The notes under the pieces: model-generated
Database searches by the model: none
What the model was told of the DNA's origin: nothing
The model's input: only the letters and a program-made list of their open reading frames with translations
Shown here: piece by piece, positions 34,722 through 45,565 of the stretch
Layout of the letters: the number at the start of each line of letters is the position of its first letter
How positions within the stretch are numbered: the stretch's first letter is position 1
NCBI GenBank assembly: GCA_002189035.1
Contig: NEEC01000004.1
Coordinates: forward strand, 4,030,001 to 4,094,000
DNA: 64,000 bases
Origin: Utricularia gibba
Lineage: Eukaryota > Streptophyta > Magnoliopsida > Lamiales > Lentibulariaceae
Direction of reading: 5' to 3'
Translations under genes and position numbers: made by a program

Positions 34722-36664
34722 ATGGGTTGGAGGTATAAGGCTGGGTTGGGAATGATTGGTGCTTTTGTTCTCGTATGGGTCGCTGCTGCTGAGGTTACGC
34801 AGGTGGGTCTTTGAAGCTCTGGATTTTGAATTAACATAATCTTTTGGTTGTATTTGAGGTTTTCGCTCCTTGGATGTGTGAAGCTTTGAGTTTGCTTATT
34901 ATCATGATCTTGGACTTGGTGTTTTGCAGAAAATTTTCGTGGAGTACAGGCAGCCTTTTGCTCTTACGTATATTTGGATCTCGATGATGGTTGTCTATAT
35001 TCCTGTAGCGTTATGTAGAGATTATGTGTACAGTTTAGTAGAAAAGAGGTGTCTGAGAAGGTCTGTTAGTGGAACTAGGTGGCTGGATTACTATTTTGGT
35101 GTTGATGAAGCACAAGAAGATTCAGAAGCAGTTCTGAAGGGTTACCTTATGAGGGATATGGGGTTGCATGAAATGGAAGCTGGGCAGACGTTGTTGCTGA
35201 AGGAGGAGGATGAGTTGAGCTTTGGAGGAAGGGGACATGAACTAGGCTGGAAGGAAGTAGTCAAGTGCAGCCTTTATTTAGCACCTCTATGGTTTGCGAC
35301 AGAGGTAGTTCGTCAGCATTCTGGATGATTTTCTCAAATTTTCGGCTGCATGAGGCTCATAAAATAAAGAAATGTACTCATGCTTATTGCAACGTTCTGC
35401 AGTATTTTTCGAATTCTGCTTTGGCGCACACAAGTGTTGCAAGCACAACTGTGTTAACTTCAACGTCAGGCCTCTTCACACTTCTTATTGGAGCAAGTAT
35501 TGGGCAGGAGACGATAAGCATTGCTAAGGTTTCAGCAGTATTGATTACTGTGGTTGGTGTCGCAATGACTACTGTTGGAAAAACTTGGGCCTCGGACGAG
35601 AATCTTCTTACTGATGAGTAAGCCTATGCAATTCTTCTGCAGTAACATTTATGCTCATTTTTAAAATGATATGACGATATTTCCTTACACGGATTGGGGA
35701 TAAAATTATTCAATATTTGATGCATCATTTTCATACGTATAGCAGAACAAACAAGCATTCCATAACTGGAGACATATTTGGTCTGCTCTCTGCGGTGTTT
35801 TATGGCACATTTACAGGTATAGGAATAAGGATTTCTGTTAGTTGCCTTGTTGTAATGTTAGGTATACCTACATTGGTGAAGCATGACCTTTGAGTGCTTT
35901 TACAGTGCTTCTGAAGCGATTCGCTGGATCAGGAGGAGAGCAGGTTGATGTACAGAAATTCTTTGGATATATTGGACTGTTCACACTAGTTGGTTTCTGG
36001 TGGCTTGGTAGGAAACCTTTCATTGATGTACTTTTGTCATGTTTGATCCCCTTGTACACCTGTTCAAGTTGGAACTTCATCAATTTTACAGTTATGCGTA
36101 TAAAGATTGAAAACCCAAAGAATCCCATCGAATTGGTTCTTTTGTGCAGCTTGGCCACTTAGTTCTCTCGGAATCGGGCCAGAATTCAGTCTTCCAAGTT
36201 CAGCATCGATTTTCGAGGCCATTTTGGTCAGTGGCTTTGTAGGAAGTGTTCTTTCTGATTACTTATGGTATGAACCCTCCTCACTTTCCTGACTTTAAGT
36301 ACTATCGCCATCAAAGTAAGATCTTTTGCCTTATGCGGTAGTCATTCAATCTAGACTTGCTTTCTGATAATCAAAACAGGGGTCTAGCAGTCATCTGGAC
36401 AACTCCGTTGGTGGCAACACTGGGCATGTCCTTAACGATTCCAGTGGCAATGCTGGCCGATATGCTAGTCCATGGGCGGCAGTACTCAGCTGTATTCATC
36501 ATCGGTTGTGTTCAGGTGGGTGCTGTTTTGTTCTGGAATCTTGGCCTTCATCATTCGTTTGGCTTTTGTATTAACATTTGCATCTCGTTCAGGTATTTTT
36601 AGGTTTCATCATTGCCAATGTCTCCGACAGGCGTTCATGTACAAGAAGGCAAATGTTATCTTAG
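34722..36664 (+). CDS. EamA / SLC35F-like membrane transporter
   Basis: Eight in-phase exons (34722..34802, 34930..35304, 35403..35617, 35743..35816, 35906..36007, 36150..36267, 36380..36515, 36593..36664) give about 390 residues. Hydrophobic segments and blocks such as SVASTTVLTSTSGLFTLLIG, GLLSAVFYGTFTVLLKRF and WTTPLVATLGMSLTIPVAML match the plant EamA-like/SLC35F family of the drug/metabolite transporter superfamily. About ten membrane spans are expected, with an acidic loop after the second. Substrate unknown. The gene ends tail to tail with the left CPS gene, stops 164 bp apart. From intron 5 onward it lies inside the left arm of the inverted duplication, and its last three exons are repeated at 44.8-45.6 kb. 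Confidence 0.88.
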
Positions 36665-39600
36665 AAATGAAGCTGACAAACTGTTTGAAGTTGCAACTCC
36701 TGAATGAAAGAGTCAGCAACCGCGCTTATAATACGTGTAGAAGAGTTGGATGTATAGAAACAAGAATTTTACACAGGAGAATAGAAATATGAAATTTCTG
36801 ACCTTATGTTCTCAGCAAGCCGAAGTTATTACACAACTTTATCAAACAGAATTTTAGATATATGGCTATCGATCTCCTCAGTAGAGAAAAATGCCCTGTA
36901 GTAAGATGTCCGGGCAAACATAAAAAAGCTTTGCTTGATGTGCTTGGAGATGGCATCTGAGTCCTGGAAGGCCAGCTGCACCAGCAACTGCATGTCCTTT
37001 TCTATTGCTTTGATTGCTTCCTTGTTCCCCTTCTCTGTCAGGTAGAAGCAAATTTTGTGGGTGATCCCAGAAATAGCTTTGTATTCCTGCTCCAGAATTG
37101 AGTCTTTGGAGACTGTGTGCCCTCCTACAAGTTTCACCGTCAGAACAATGAGCTCCTCCACTTCGATATCCTTTTTGCTATTGTTTCGGATTGCATTTAG
37201 CCATTCTTCCCACTGCAGCATGATTTCTTGAATGTCATCATGAATGTGAATTTCTAAAATTACAGCACACTGATAGTAGGCTAACCGAATGACGTAAAAG
37301 TTCATGGATTTCGGTGTTGATCCATTTCCTTGCCTCTGTCTCTAGATCTTGTATGCATTCCATGAGGACTTCACCAAGTTTTGTGATGGTGTTTTCCCGA
37401 GAGCTACAAGATAGGACTTGATAGGATAGATTTTAACTAAACAAAGCTACTAAAGTGAACATGTACCATATCTTCGATGATTTTTCATTGAATTCACATG
37501 CTGCTAAGAGTGCTTGGGAGACAGTTTGTAACTTAGCCCATGCCATTCTCTCTGCTGTTCTCTCTTTCTCAAAGATGGTTGCTGCCGCTAAGAAGAAAGC
37601 TAGGAGGAGGTCATTTTTACACACTCCTGTTTCTTCCAGAGCGCAAGAACTGTACCAGCTGTGGGTCGAAAAGATAAAGCGTTTCACAAGTCATTCTTCG
37701 AGACATACTGCTTCCAAAATAAGGTAGCCATTACTCTTGTATGCAGTCCCATTCGATCTGATGTTGAGACTGGCATATGTTGAAGTCCAACTTCCCGAGC
37801 TCTAGGTACGCTTCTTGGTTGATTTCAGGCATCCTTGAAAGATGAAAGCATCATGAGATGACATTTTTATACATGAGTGCTGAAACGTTTGAATGGAAAC
37901 AGTTGAACCTGTACAAGGATTTGGCGATCCATATGTCATCTGGATCATATATCTCAAGATAAAACCGAGCTTCGATTCGAGGTAATGCAGCATACCATGG
38001 CATTTCCAGGCCACGCTTTATCTATGCAAAGAGGCGTATGATTTGAATATGCAGAAACATGTTTGACTAGTACTGTCAAAATGGTAATACCTCATTTGGC
38101 AGATGTTTGGAAATCAACCATTTATCAAGAAGTTGGTTTTTCTGTAGCCTTTGTTTTAGAAACCTCTGAGAAAACTCCCTGGCTTGTTCCAAAACCGATT
38201 CCCCAGGAAATAAAACTTGGGAAGCTCTATAGAGATTGAAAATTGGTGATGGGGATTCGAATCCTTGACCAACGTAGCAAGTAAATTCATCACCCTTCTT
38301 GAAGTTTATCAGTGCCCCTGCATGCAGAGAACATCTCATTTTCAAAGCATTGCCTTTATTCATAATCTGTTTGGTGAATCCTTTTACATGAAGCTTGATC
38401 CATCTTACTGGGAGTAACATCGTATCCGTGCAACCTAAGAAGTCTGAAAGCCATGGAGGTATCATCAATATCTGGAAAATCAGACTCTCTTGCGCTAAAA
38501 ACTCCTTTGTCAGTCCAAAACCTTGAATATTAAAATAGACTGGTTAAAACTCATGCTGACAGTGCGGCTTGTGTATATGGTAAATTGACTTTGCACCTGT
38601 AGACATAATCTAAGCAATTCCTGATCTCTGCTTCGAAGAACCGGGAGATCCCGAGGCGCTGAAGGCGATCAACTAACCAAACCCTTGAAAATATGTCCAC
38701 AGGATACGCAGTTGGTGCTGAATTAAAGCAACATAGTCAGACTTCAAAAGCTCAAGACGTTCAAGTGATGCTGAATGTAATTGTTTCAACCTCCTCCATT
38801 GAATTTGTCCACAACATACTTGATATATTCGATACAGCTTTCATTTTTTGTCTGTGTAATGGCATAGGAAGTTGAAGCGGGGGAGGTCAGGAAGCAGCCT
38901 TTCGGAGTCTGCAACCTGACCAGTTTCGACCACTGTAGTTTTCCAAATGATTCAACGTGCCCCAGCCCTTCCAGGTTGTAAAGTAAGCATGTTGGAACTT
39001 CATAGAGGAGATCCTTAGGCACACTGCAAGCAGTCCAAGCTTATCGAACTAAACAGGAGAATAATATTGTGTATATGCAACATGGCCTGCAGCCTCACCG
39101 TCTCATTTTCTCTTCTCTGACAGAAAAAATCTCTTGAATGGCAGGATCATTATAGGGAATCCCTTCAATGCCAAGTTCCGTAGCTTTGTCAAGAAGGGCA
39201 GGAAATACAACCTCGAATCCGCACGTCATATGCTCAGTCTTCGCCTCAGAAAGCTTGCCCATGTTCTCTTTGATAAACGCCACTCCTGTCAACAAAAAAC
39301 TCAAGGAAATGGATGAGATTGCACCATGCACAAGTATGCTGAATTCCCTAGATTTATCATTGCACCTTTTTCGATTTTATCATGGTGAACATCCCAATGT
39401 TTCAGTGCAACAACACAAGCTAGAGTATTGAGCAATCGATCATACACCAAGAAAAACTGCTGGTCACCCCATGAGCCATCAGAAAGCTGATTGTTGGATA
39501 TCCATGCTAGACTCGATGGGAAGTGTGGAGTATGTGCATCACTTCCCTGAAGATTTTCAATGAGAGCAACCCATGCAGTGTCATAAGGCGATACAGATAT

Positions 39601-40236
39601 TCTCCCATCATCCATCGAGCTCAGTAAATTCTTGATAAAGGTGATATACTCCCTCTCCTCCTGTTAACAGGAAACATGCGAGAAGGGATTGTTTCTTCAG
39701 GTAAATAAATTTATACTCTGTTCGCGTGTTTTCTTAGGCAGTAGAAGGTGCTCTTACCTCATTCTTTCCAAGCATTCTATCATCACACACATCTTTCTCT
39801 ATGTATACTCTTGGCACCTTTACTCTACCTGCAACCAAGTTATATTTAGGACAATATTACGATTCTGAGAACATCCGGAAGCATGCCATACCTTTGAACT
39901 GCCTGAAACAGAGGGAGCTGGTGTTGAGGATTGAACATGGCTTCACGTTCACTGGAGATGGGATAGATTTAGACAGCGAATATGCAAAGCTGAACCCGAG
40001 ATGAGGATTCACAAATGCATGCATGCTTGATGGTCACTGATGTCCTGATGCGTCACAGCACAACACAGTTTTCTTCTGTTTATGTTGGGACTGATGGCCC
40101 TTCAACTTTAGATCACTAGCAGAAATGTGCCCTTGTTGAAGAATGTTTTCCTTCGTCTTGAAACTGCAGTAAGAAAAGTTAGAATGCGAAACCTCATATT
40201 TGGCTCTTTGTTGCCATTCAACATCACCTTCTCTAG
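36010..40236. repeat. Large inverted duplication, left arm
   Basis: Mirrors 41339..45565 in opposite orientation. It holds transporter exons 6-8 and the whole left CPS gene with about 210 bp of its upstream sequence. Outer limit: near CATTGATGTACTTTTGTCA (transporter intron 5). Inner limit: near the GAAGGTGATGTTGAATGG complement at about 40236. Limits were judged by eye to within about 20 bp. Confidence 0.9.
36829..40024 (-). CDS. Class II diterpene cyclase (copalyl diphosphate synthase type), left copy
   Basis: Thirteen exons on the minus strand mirror the right copy exon by exon and give about 772 residues. A basic, Ser-rich plastid transit peptide starts [19 protein letters not shown]. 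The diterpene synthase N-terminal signature is [19 protein letters not shown]. The proton-donating DXDD motif is DIDD at 38461..38472. No class I DDxxD motif was seen, so it should cyclise GGPP to a bicyclic diphosphate only. Compared with Arabidopsis CPS, the dyad His (TLLHSLEG) is Tyr here ([10 protein letters not shown], codon 38978..38980), the dyad Asn is Thr (APTAYPVD), and the Mg-inhibition His is Arg (VDIFSRVW). These point to specialised metabolism and perhaps another stereochemistry or a hydroxylated product. All splice sites are present, but the last intron would be only 40 bases. Confidence 0.88.
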
Positions 40237-41545
40237 ACAACAATCTTTATCATAAATGCCTACATGCCTTGTAAAAGCAGTTGCGGTGGTGCCAAACACA
40301 TTACTAAACTGGAATATATACAATACAGCACCCGCAACAGCTGATGGCAGAGAAGCTTCCTGCTACAAATCTGTATATACCTTATCTTCAGCAAATCACA
40401 TAACGAGGACAGATATTAGACAGAATTTGGAAGTTGGATAGAAGTATAAACCTGATAAGCTTCCTGAAGCAGTCACCAGAATCCCCTTTGCGTTGGTGTG
40501 TCACTGGCTTCTTCTCTTTGGAACTATACTGAATCCAAGAGAAACATAAAACTTGAGAGGTTCTGAAAAACTAAATTCTAATACAAAAAGAAGTCTTTTA
40601 TATATTTACTAAATTCTAGTTAGGATGTGACTGTCCCCCATTTACTGGTTGCCCATTCCCTTCACTGTTTTTTACACGTGACCGGTGACCCTACCCAAGT
40701 CCGGCGGCTGTTGGTTTCCGCATAGTCCAGTCCTTGTTACACAAAGTCGGTGTTTGATAGGTATATTAATATATATTATCTCGATATAAATTTATCTTGA
40801 TTTAAGATATAAAAATAAAGAATAATGACAAATGGATATATTTGAAAAATACTCATCTCTCTGCTTTTTATTTTGAAAATAATTATTCTTTCAAAACATT
40901 TTTGGACCAACAAATTCCTAGATATTCATTCCATCATATAATTTATTTAAATTAAAATATATTTAATCTTGAAATTTTTATTAAATAATTATTATTGTAT
41001 TCGAAAAAAAATTTCATATAAAGTATACATTTAGCAGTTATAGCTTTGTTTTAATAATATTCTTTTTTTGTGTTGGTCCATTTGGCACGTGTATTGTAAT
41101 TATTTATATAAGGTTGTGACACTTAATAGATCATGGTATTCAATGTGCGTGTCCCTTTGAATAATAATTTTAGTCAATATGCTGGTTATGTTAGGTGCTA
41201 TTTTATATTAAGATTTCAATTTTAGTTTTGAGTTGCTTGTAACAATCCATTGAATCAATACTTTCGGAATTTTGTAGTAAATCATCGTTGAAATCCGTTG
41301 AACTAGAGTTGAAACTAATCAAATTATACATGACTTCAGAAGGAGATGCTGAATGGGAACAAAGAGCCAAATATGAGGTTTGGCATCCTAACTTTTCATA
41401 CTGCAGTTTCAACACGAAGGAAAACATTTTTCAACAAGGGCATATTTCTGCTAGTGATCTAAAGTTGAAGAGTAATCAGTCCCAATATAAACAGAAGCAA
41501 ACTGTGTTTTGCTGTTATGCATTAAGACATCAGTGACCATCAAGC
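40025..41545. promoter_or_regulatory. Head-to-head region between the two CPS genes
   Basis: About 1.5 kb separates the two CPS start codons. The outer 210 bp on each side belong to the duplicated arms; the middle 1.1 kb is unique and AT-rich. Next to each ATG is a frame of about 66 codons that stops 10 bases before it (40034..40240 minus, 41333..41536 plus); it is conserved in both arms but has an ATG only on the right. CACGTG-like cores occur at about 40675 (ACACGTGA) and 41086 (GCACGTGT). Both promoters must lie here. Confidence 0.5.
40842..40930 (+). repeat. Short direct repeat, copy in the palindrome spacer
   Basis: Shares a 21-base identical start (TTGAAAAATACTCATCTCTC plus T) and looser similarity over about 90 bp with 45691..45780, in the same orientation. 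The two copies bracket the right arm. Confidence 0.7.
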
Positions 41546-44500
41546 ATGCATGCATTTGTGAATCCTCATCTCGGGTTCAGCTTTGCATATTCGCTGTCTA
41601 AATCTATCCCATCTCCAGTGAACGTGAAGCCATGTTCAATCCTCAACACCAGCTCCCTCTGTTTCAGGCAGTTCAAAGGTATGGATGCTTCCGGATGTTC
41701 TCAGAATCGTAATATTGTCCTAAATATAACTTGGTTGCAGGTAGAGTAAAGGTGCCAAGAGTATACATAGAGAAAGATGTGTGTGATGATAGAATGCTTG
41801 GAAAGAATGAGGTAAGAGCACCTTCTACTGCCTAAGAAAACACGCGAACAGAGTATAAATTTATTTACCTGAAGAAACAATCCCTTCTCGCATGTTTCCT
41901 GTTAACAGGAGGAGAGGGAGTATATCACCTTTATCAAGAATTTACTGAGCTCGATGGATGATGGGAGAATATCTGTATCGCCTTATGACACTGCATGGGT
42001 TGCTCTCATTGAAAATCTTCAGGGAAGTGATGCACATACTCCACACTTCCCATCGAGTCTAGCATGGATATCCAACAATCAGCTTTCTGATGGCTCATGG
42101 GGTGACCAGCAGTTTTTCTTGGTGTATGATCGATTGCTCAATACTCTAGCTTGTGTTGTTGCACTGAAACATTGGGATGTTCACCATGATAAAATCGAAA
42201 AAGGTGCAATGATAAATCTAGGGAATTCAGCATACTTGTGCATGGTGCAATCTCATCCATTTCCTTGAGTTTTTTGTTGACAGGAGTGGCGTTTATCAAA
42301 GAGAACATGGGCAAGCTTTCTGAGGCGAAGACTGAGCATATGACGTGCGGATTCGAGGTTGTATTTCCTGCCCTTCTTGACAAAGCTACGGAACTTGGCA
42401 TTGAAGGGATTCCCTATAATGATCCTGCCATTCAAGAGATTTTTTCTGTCAGAGAAGAGAAAATGAGACGGTGAGGCTGCAGGCCATGTTGCATATACAG
42501 AATATTATTCTCCTGTTTGGTTCGATAAGCTTGGACTGCTTGCAGTGTGCCTAAGGATCTCCTCTATGAAGTTCCAACATGCTTACTTCACAACCTGGAA
42601 GGGCTGGGGCACGTTGAATCATTTGGAAAACTAGAGTGGTCAAAACTGGTCAGGTTGCAGACTCCGAAAGGCTGCTTTCTGACCTCCCCCGCTTCGACGT
42701 CCTATGCCATTACACAGACAAAAGATGAAAGCTGCATCGAATATATCAAGTATATTGTTGACAAATTCAATGGAGGAGGTAGAATCAATCACGTTCAGCA
42801 TACATTTAGCATCACGTGAACGTCTTGAGCTTTTCAAGTCTGACTGTGTTGCTTTAATTCAGCACCAACAGTGTATCCTGTGGACATCTATTCAAGGCTC
42901 TGGGCAGTTGATCGCCTTCAGCGCCTCGGGATCTCCCGGTTCTTCGAAGCAGAGATCAGGAATTGCTTAGATTATGTCTACAGGTGCAAAGTCAATTTAC
43001 CATATACACAAGCCGCACTGTCAGCATGAGTTTTAACCAGTCTATTGTAATATTCAAGGTTTTGGACTGACAAAGGAGTTTTTAGCGCAAGAGAGTCTGA
43101 TTTTCCAGATATTGATGATACCTCCATGGCTTTCAGACTTCTTAGGTTGCACGGATACGATGTTACTCCCAGTAAGATGGATCAAGCTTCATGTAAAAGG
43201 ATTCACCAAACAGATTATGAATAAAGGCAATGCTTTGAAAATGAGATGTTCTCTGCATGCAGGGGCACTGATAAACTTCAAGAAGGGTGATGAATTTACT
43301 TGCTACGTTGGTCAAGGATTCGAATCCCCATCACCAATTTTCAATCTCTATAGAGCTTCCCAAGTTTTATTTCCTGGGGAATCGGTTTTGGAACAAGCCA
43401 GGGAGTTTTCTCAGAGGTTTCTAAAACAAAGGCTACAGAAAAACCAACTTCTTGATAAATGGTTGATTTCCAAACATCTGCCAAATGAGGTATTACCATT
43501 TTGACAGTACTAGTCAAACATGTTTCTGCAGATGCAAATCATACGCCTCTTTGCATAGATAAAGCATGGCCTGGAAATGCCATGGTATGCTGCATTACCT
43601 CGAATCGAAGCTCGGTTTTATCTTGAGATATATGATGCAGATGACATATGGATCGGCAAATCCTTGTACAGGTTCAGCTGTCTCCATTCAAAACATTTCA
43701 GCACTCGTGTATAAAAATGTCATCTCATGATGCTTTCATCTTTCAAGGATGCCTGAAATCAATGAAGAAGCTTACCTAGAGCTCGGGAAGTTGGACTTCA
43801 ACATATGCCAGTCTCAACATCAGATCGAATGGGACTGCATAAAAGAGTAATGGCTACCTTATTTTGGAAGTAGTATGTCTCGAAGAATGACTTGTGAATC
43901 GCTTTTTCTTTTCAACCCACAGCTGGTACAGTTCTTGCGCTCTGGAAGAAACAGGAGTGTGTAAAAATGACCTCCTCCTAGCTTTCTTCTTAGCGGCAGC
44001 AACCATCTTTGAGAAAGAGAGAACAGCAGAGAGAATGGCATGGGCTAAGTTACAAACTGTCTCCCAAGCACTCTTAGCAGCATGTGAATTCAATGAAAAA
44101 TCATCGAAGATATGGTACATGTTCACTTTACTAGCTTTGTTTAGTTAAAATCTATCCTATCAAGTCCTATCTTGTAGCTCTCGGGAAAACACCATCACAA
44201 AACTTGGTGAAGTCCTCATGGAATGCATACAAGATCTAGAGACAGAGGCAAGGAAATGGATCAACACCGAAATCCATGAACTTTTACGTCATTCGGTTAG
44301 CCTACTATCAGTGTGCTGTAATTTTAGAAATTCACATTCATGATGACATTCAAGAAATCATGGTGCAGTGGGAAGAATGGCTAAATGCAATCCGAAACAA
44401 CAGCAAAAGGGATACCGAAGTGGAGGAGCTCATTGTTCGGACGGTGAACCTTGTAGGAGGGCACACAGTCTCCAAAGACACGATCCTGGAGCAGGAATAC

Positions 44501-44752
44501 AAAGCTATTTCTGGGATCACTCACAAAATTTGCTCCTACCTGACAGAGAAGGGGAACAAGGAAGCAATCAAAGCAATAGAAAAGGACATGCAGTTGCTGG
44601 TGCAGCTGGCCTTCCAGGACTCAGATGCCATCTCCAAGCACATCAAGCAAAGCTTTTTTATGTTTGCCCGGACATATTACTACAGGGCATTTTTCTCTAC
44701 TGAGGAGATCAATAGCCATATATCTAAAATCCTGTTTGAGAAAGTTGTGTAA
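41546..44752 (+). CDS. Class II diterpene cyclase (copalyl diphosphate synthase type), right copy
   Basis: Thirteen exons: 41546..41678, 41741..41811, 41909..42203, 42284..42470, 42546..42778, 42863..42983, 43059..43171, 43263..43489, 43559..43671, 43748..43846, 43923..44114, 44178..44287, 44328..44752. They keep phase and give about 772 residues, close to the usual 800 for CPS. Transit peptide first, then [17 protein letters not shown], the DXDD motif DIDD at 43108..43119, [33 protein letters not shown] and a helical C-terminus ending in FEKVV. The dyad His is kept here ([10 protein letters not shown]), but the dyad Asn is Thr (42868..42870) and the Mg-inhibition His is Arg (42895..42897). 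Expected role: plastid cyclisation of GGPP to a copalyl-type diphosphate. Its C-terminal exon differs from the left copy at about 10 of 158 frame positions. Confidence 0.9.
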
Positions 44753-44796
44753 TAACTTCGGCTTGCTGAGAACATAAGGTCAGAAATTTCATATGT

Positions 44797-45565
44797 CTAT
44801 TCTCCTGTGTTTGTTTCTATACATTCAACTCTTCTACAGGTATTATAAGAGCGGTTGCTGACTCTTTCATTCAGGTCTTGCAACTTGAAACAGTTTGTCA
44901 GCTTCATTTCGAAGATAACATTTGCCTTCTTGTACATGAACGCCTGTCGGAGACATTGGCGATGATGAAACCTAAAAATACCTGAACGAGATGCAATTGT
45001 TAATACAGAAGCAAAACGAATGATGAAGGCCAAGATTCCAGAACAACACAGCACCCATCTGAACACAACCGATGATGAGTACAGCTGAGTAGTGCCTCCC
45101 ATGGACTAGCATATCAGCCAGCATTGCCACTGGAATCGTTAAGGACATGCCCAATGTTGCCACCAACGGAGTTGTCCAGATGACTGCTGGACCCCTGTTT
45201 TGATTATCACAAAGCAAGTCTAGATTGAATGACTACCACATAAGGCAAAAGATCTTACTTTGATGGCGATAGTATTTAAAGTCCAGAAATTGAGGAGGGT
45301 TCATACCATAGGTAATCAGAAAGAACACTTCCTACAATGCCACTAAGCAAAATGGCCTCAAAAATCGATCCTGAACTTGGAAGACTGAAAAATTCGCGCC
45401 CGCTTCCAAGAGAACTAAGTGGCAAGCTGCACAAAAGAACCAAGCCGATAGGATTCTTTGGGTTTTCAATCTTTATACGTATAACTGTAAAATTGATGAA
45501 GTTCCAGCTTGAACAGGTGTACGAGAGGATCAAACATGACAAAAGTACATCAATGGAAGGTGTCC
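44797..45565 (-). pseudogene. Truncated second copy of the transporter gene (exons 6-8)
   Basis: The minus strand repeats transporter exons 6 (SVLSDYLW), 7 (VIWTTPLVATLGMSLTIPVA) and 8 (the VFLGFII stretch) with a few changes, and stops in what was intron 5. Exons 1-5 are absent, so there is no start. The donor after exon 7 has changed from GT to AT (45058..45057), and the natural stop of exon 8 is lost (TCTTAG to TCTTCG). It is a by-product of the inverted duplication. Confidence 0.85.

Larger units (their letters stand above)
41339..45565. repeat. Large inverted duplication, right arm
   Basis: Inverted copy of 36010..40236, holding the whole right CPS gene and a truncated transporter end. 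Several coding exons are identical to the left arm, while others differ at several percent of residues. Confidence 0.9.

Noticed and set aside
37455-37727. Plus-strand frame opposite CPS exon 11, mirrored at 43854..44126
   Set aside because: Shadow of the coding strand, which matches the family motif ([20 protein letters not shown]).
39134-39431. Antisense open frames over CPS exons, seen identically in both arms
   Set aside because: They mirror real coding exons, and their duplication simply follows the arms.
43838-43922. Apparent premature stop after CIKE in CPS exon 10
   Set aside because: The TAA is created by reading into a GTAATG donor. Splicing to 43923 gives the conserved WYSSC block.
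36829-44752. Kaurene-synthase or bifunctional class I/II diterpene synthase identity
   Set aside because: The DXDD motif is present, but no DDxxD or NSE/DTE class I metal site was found and the protein ends in the short CPS-type C-terminus.
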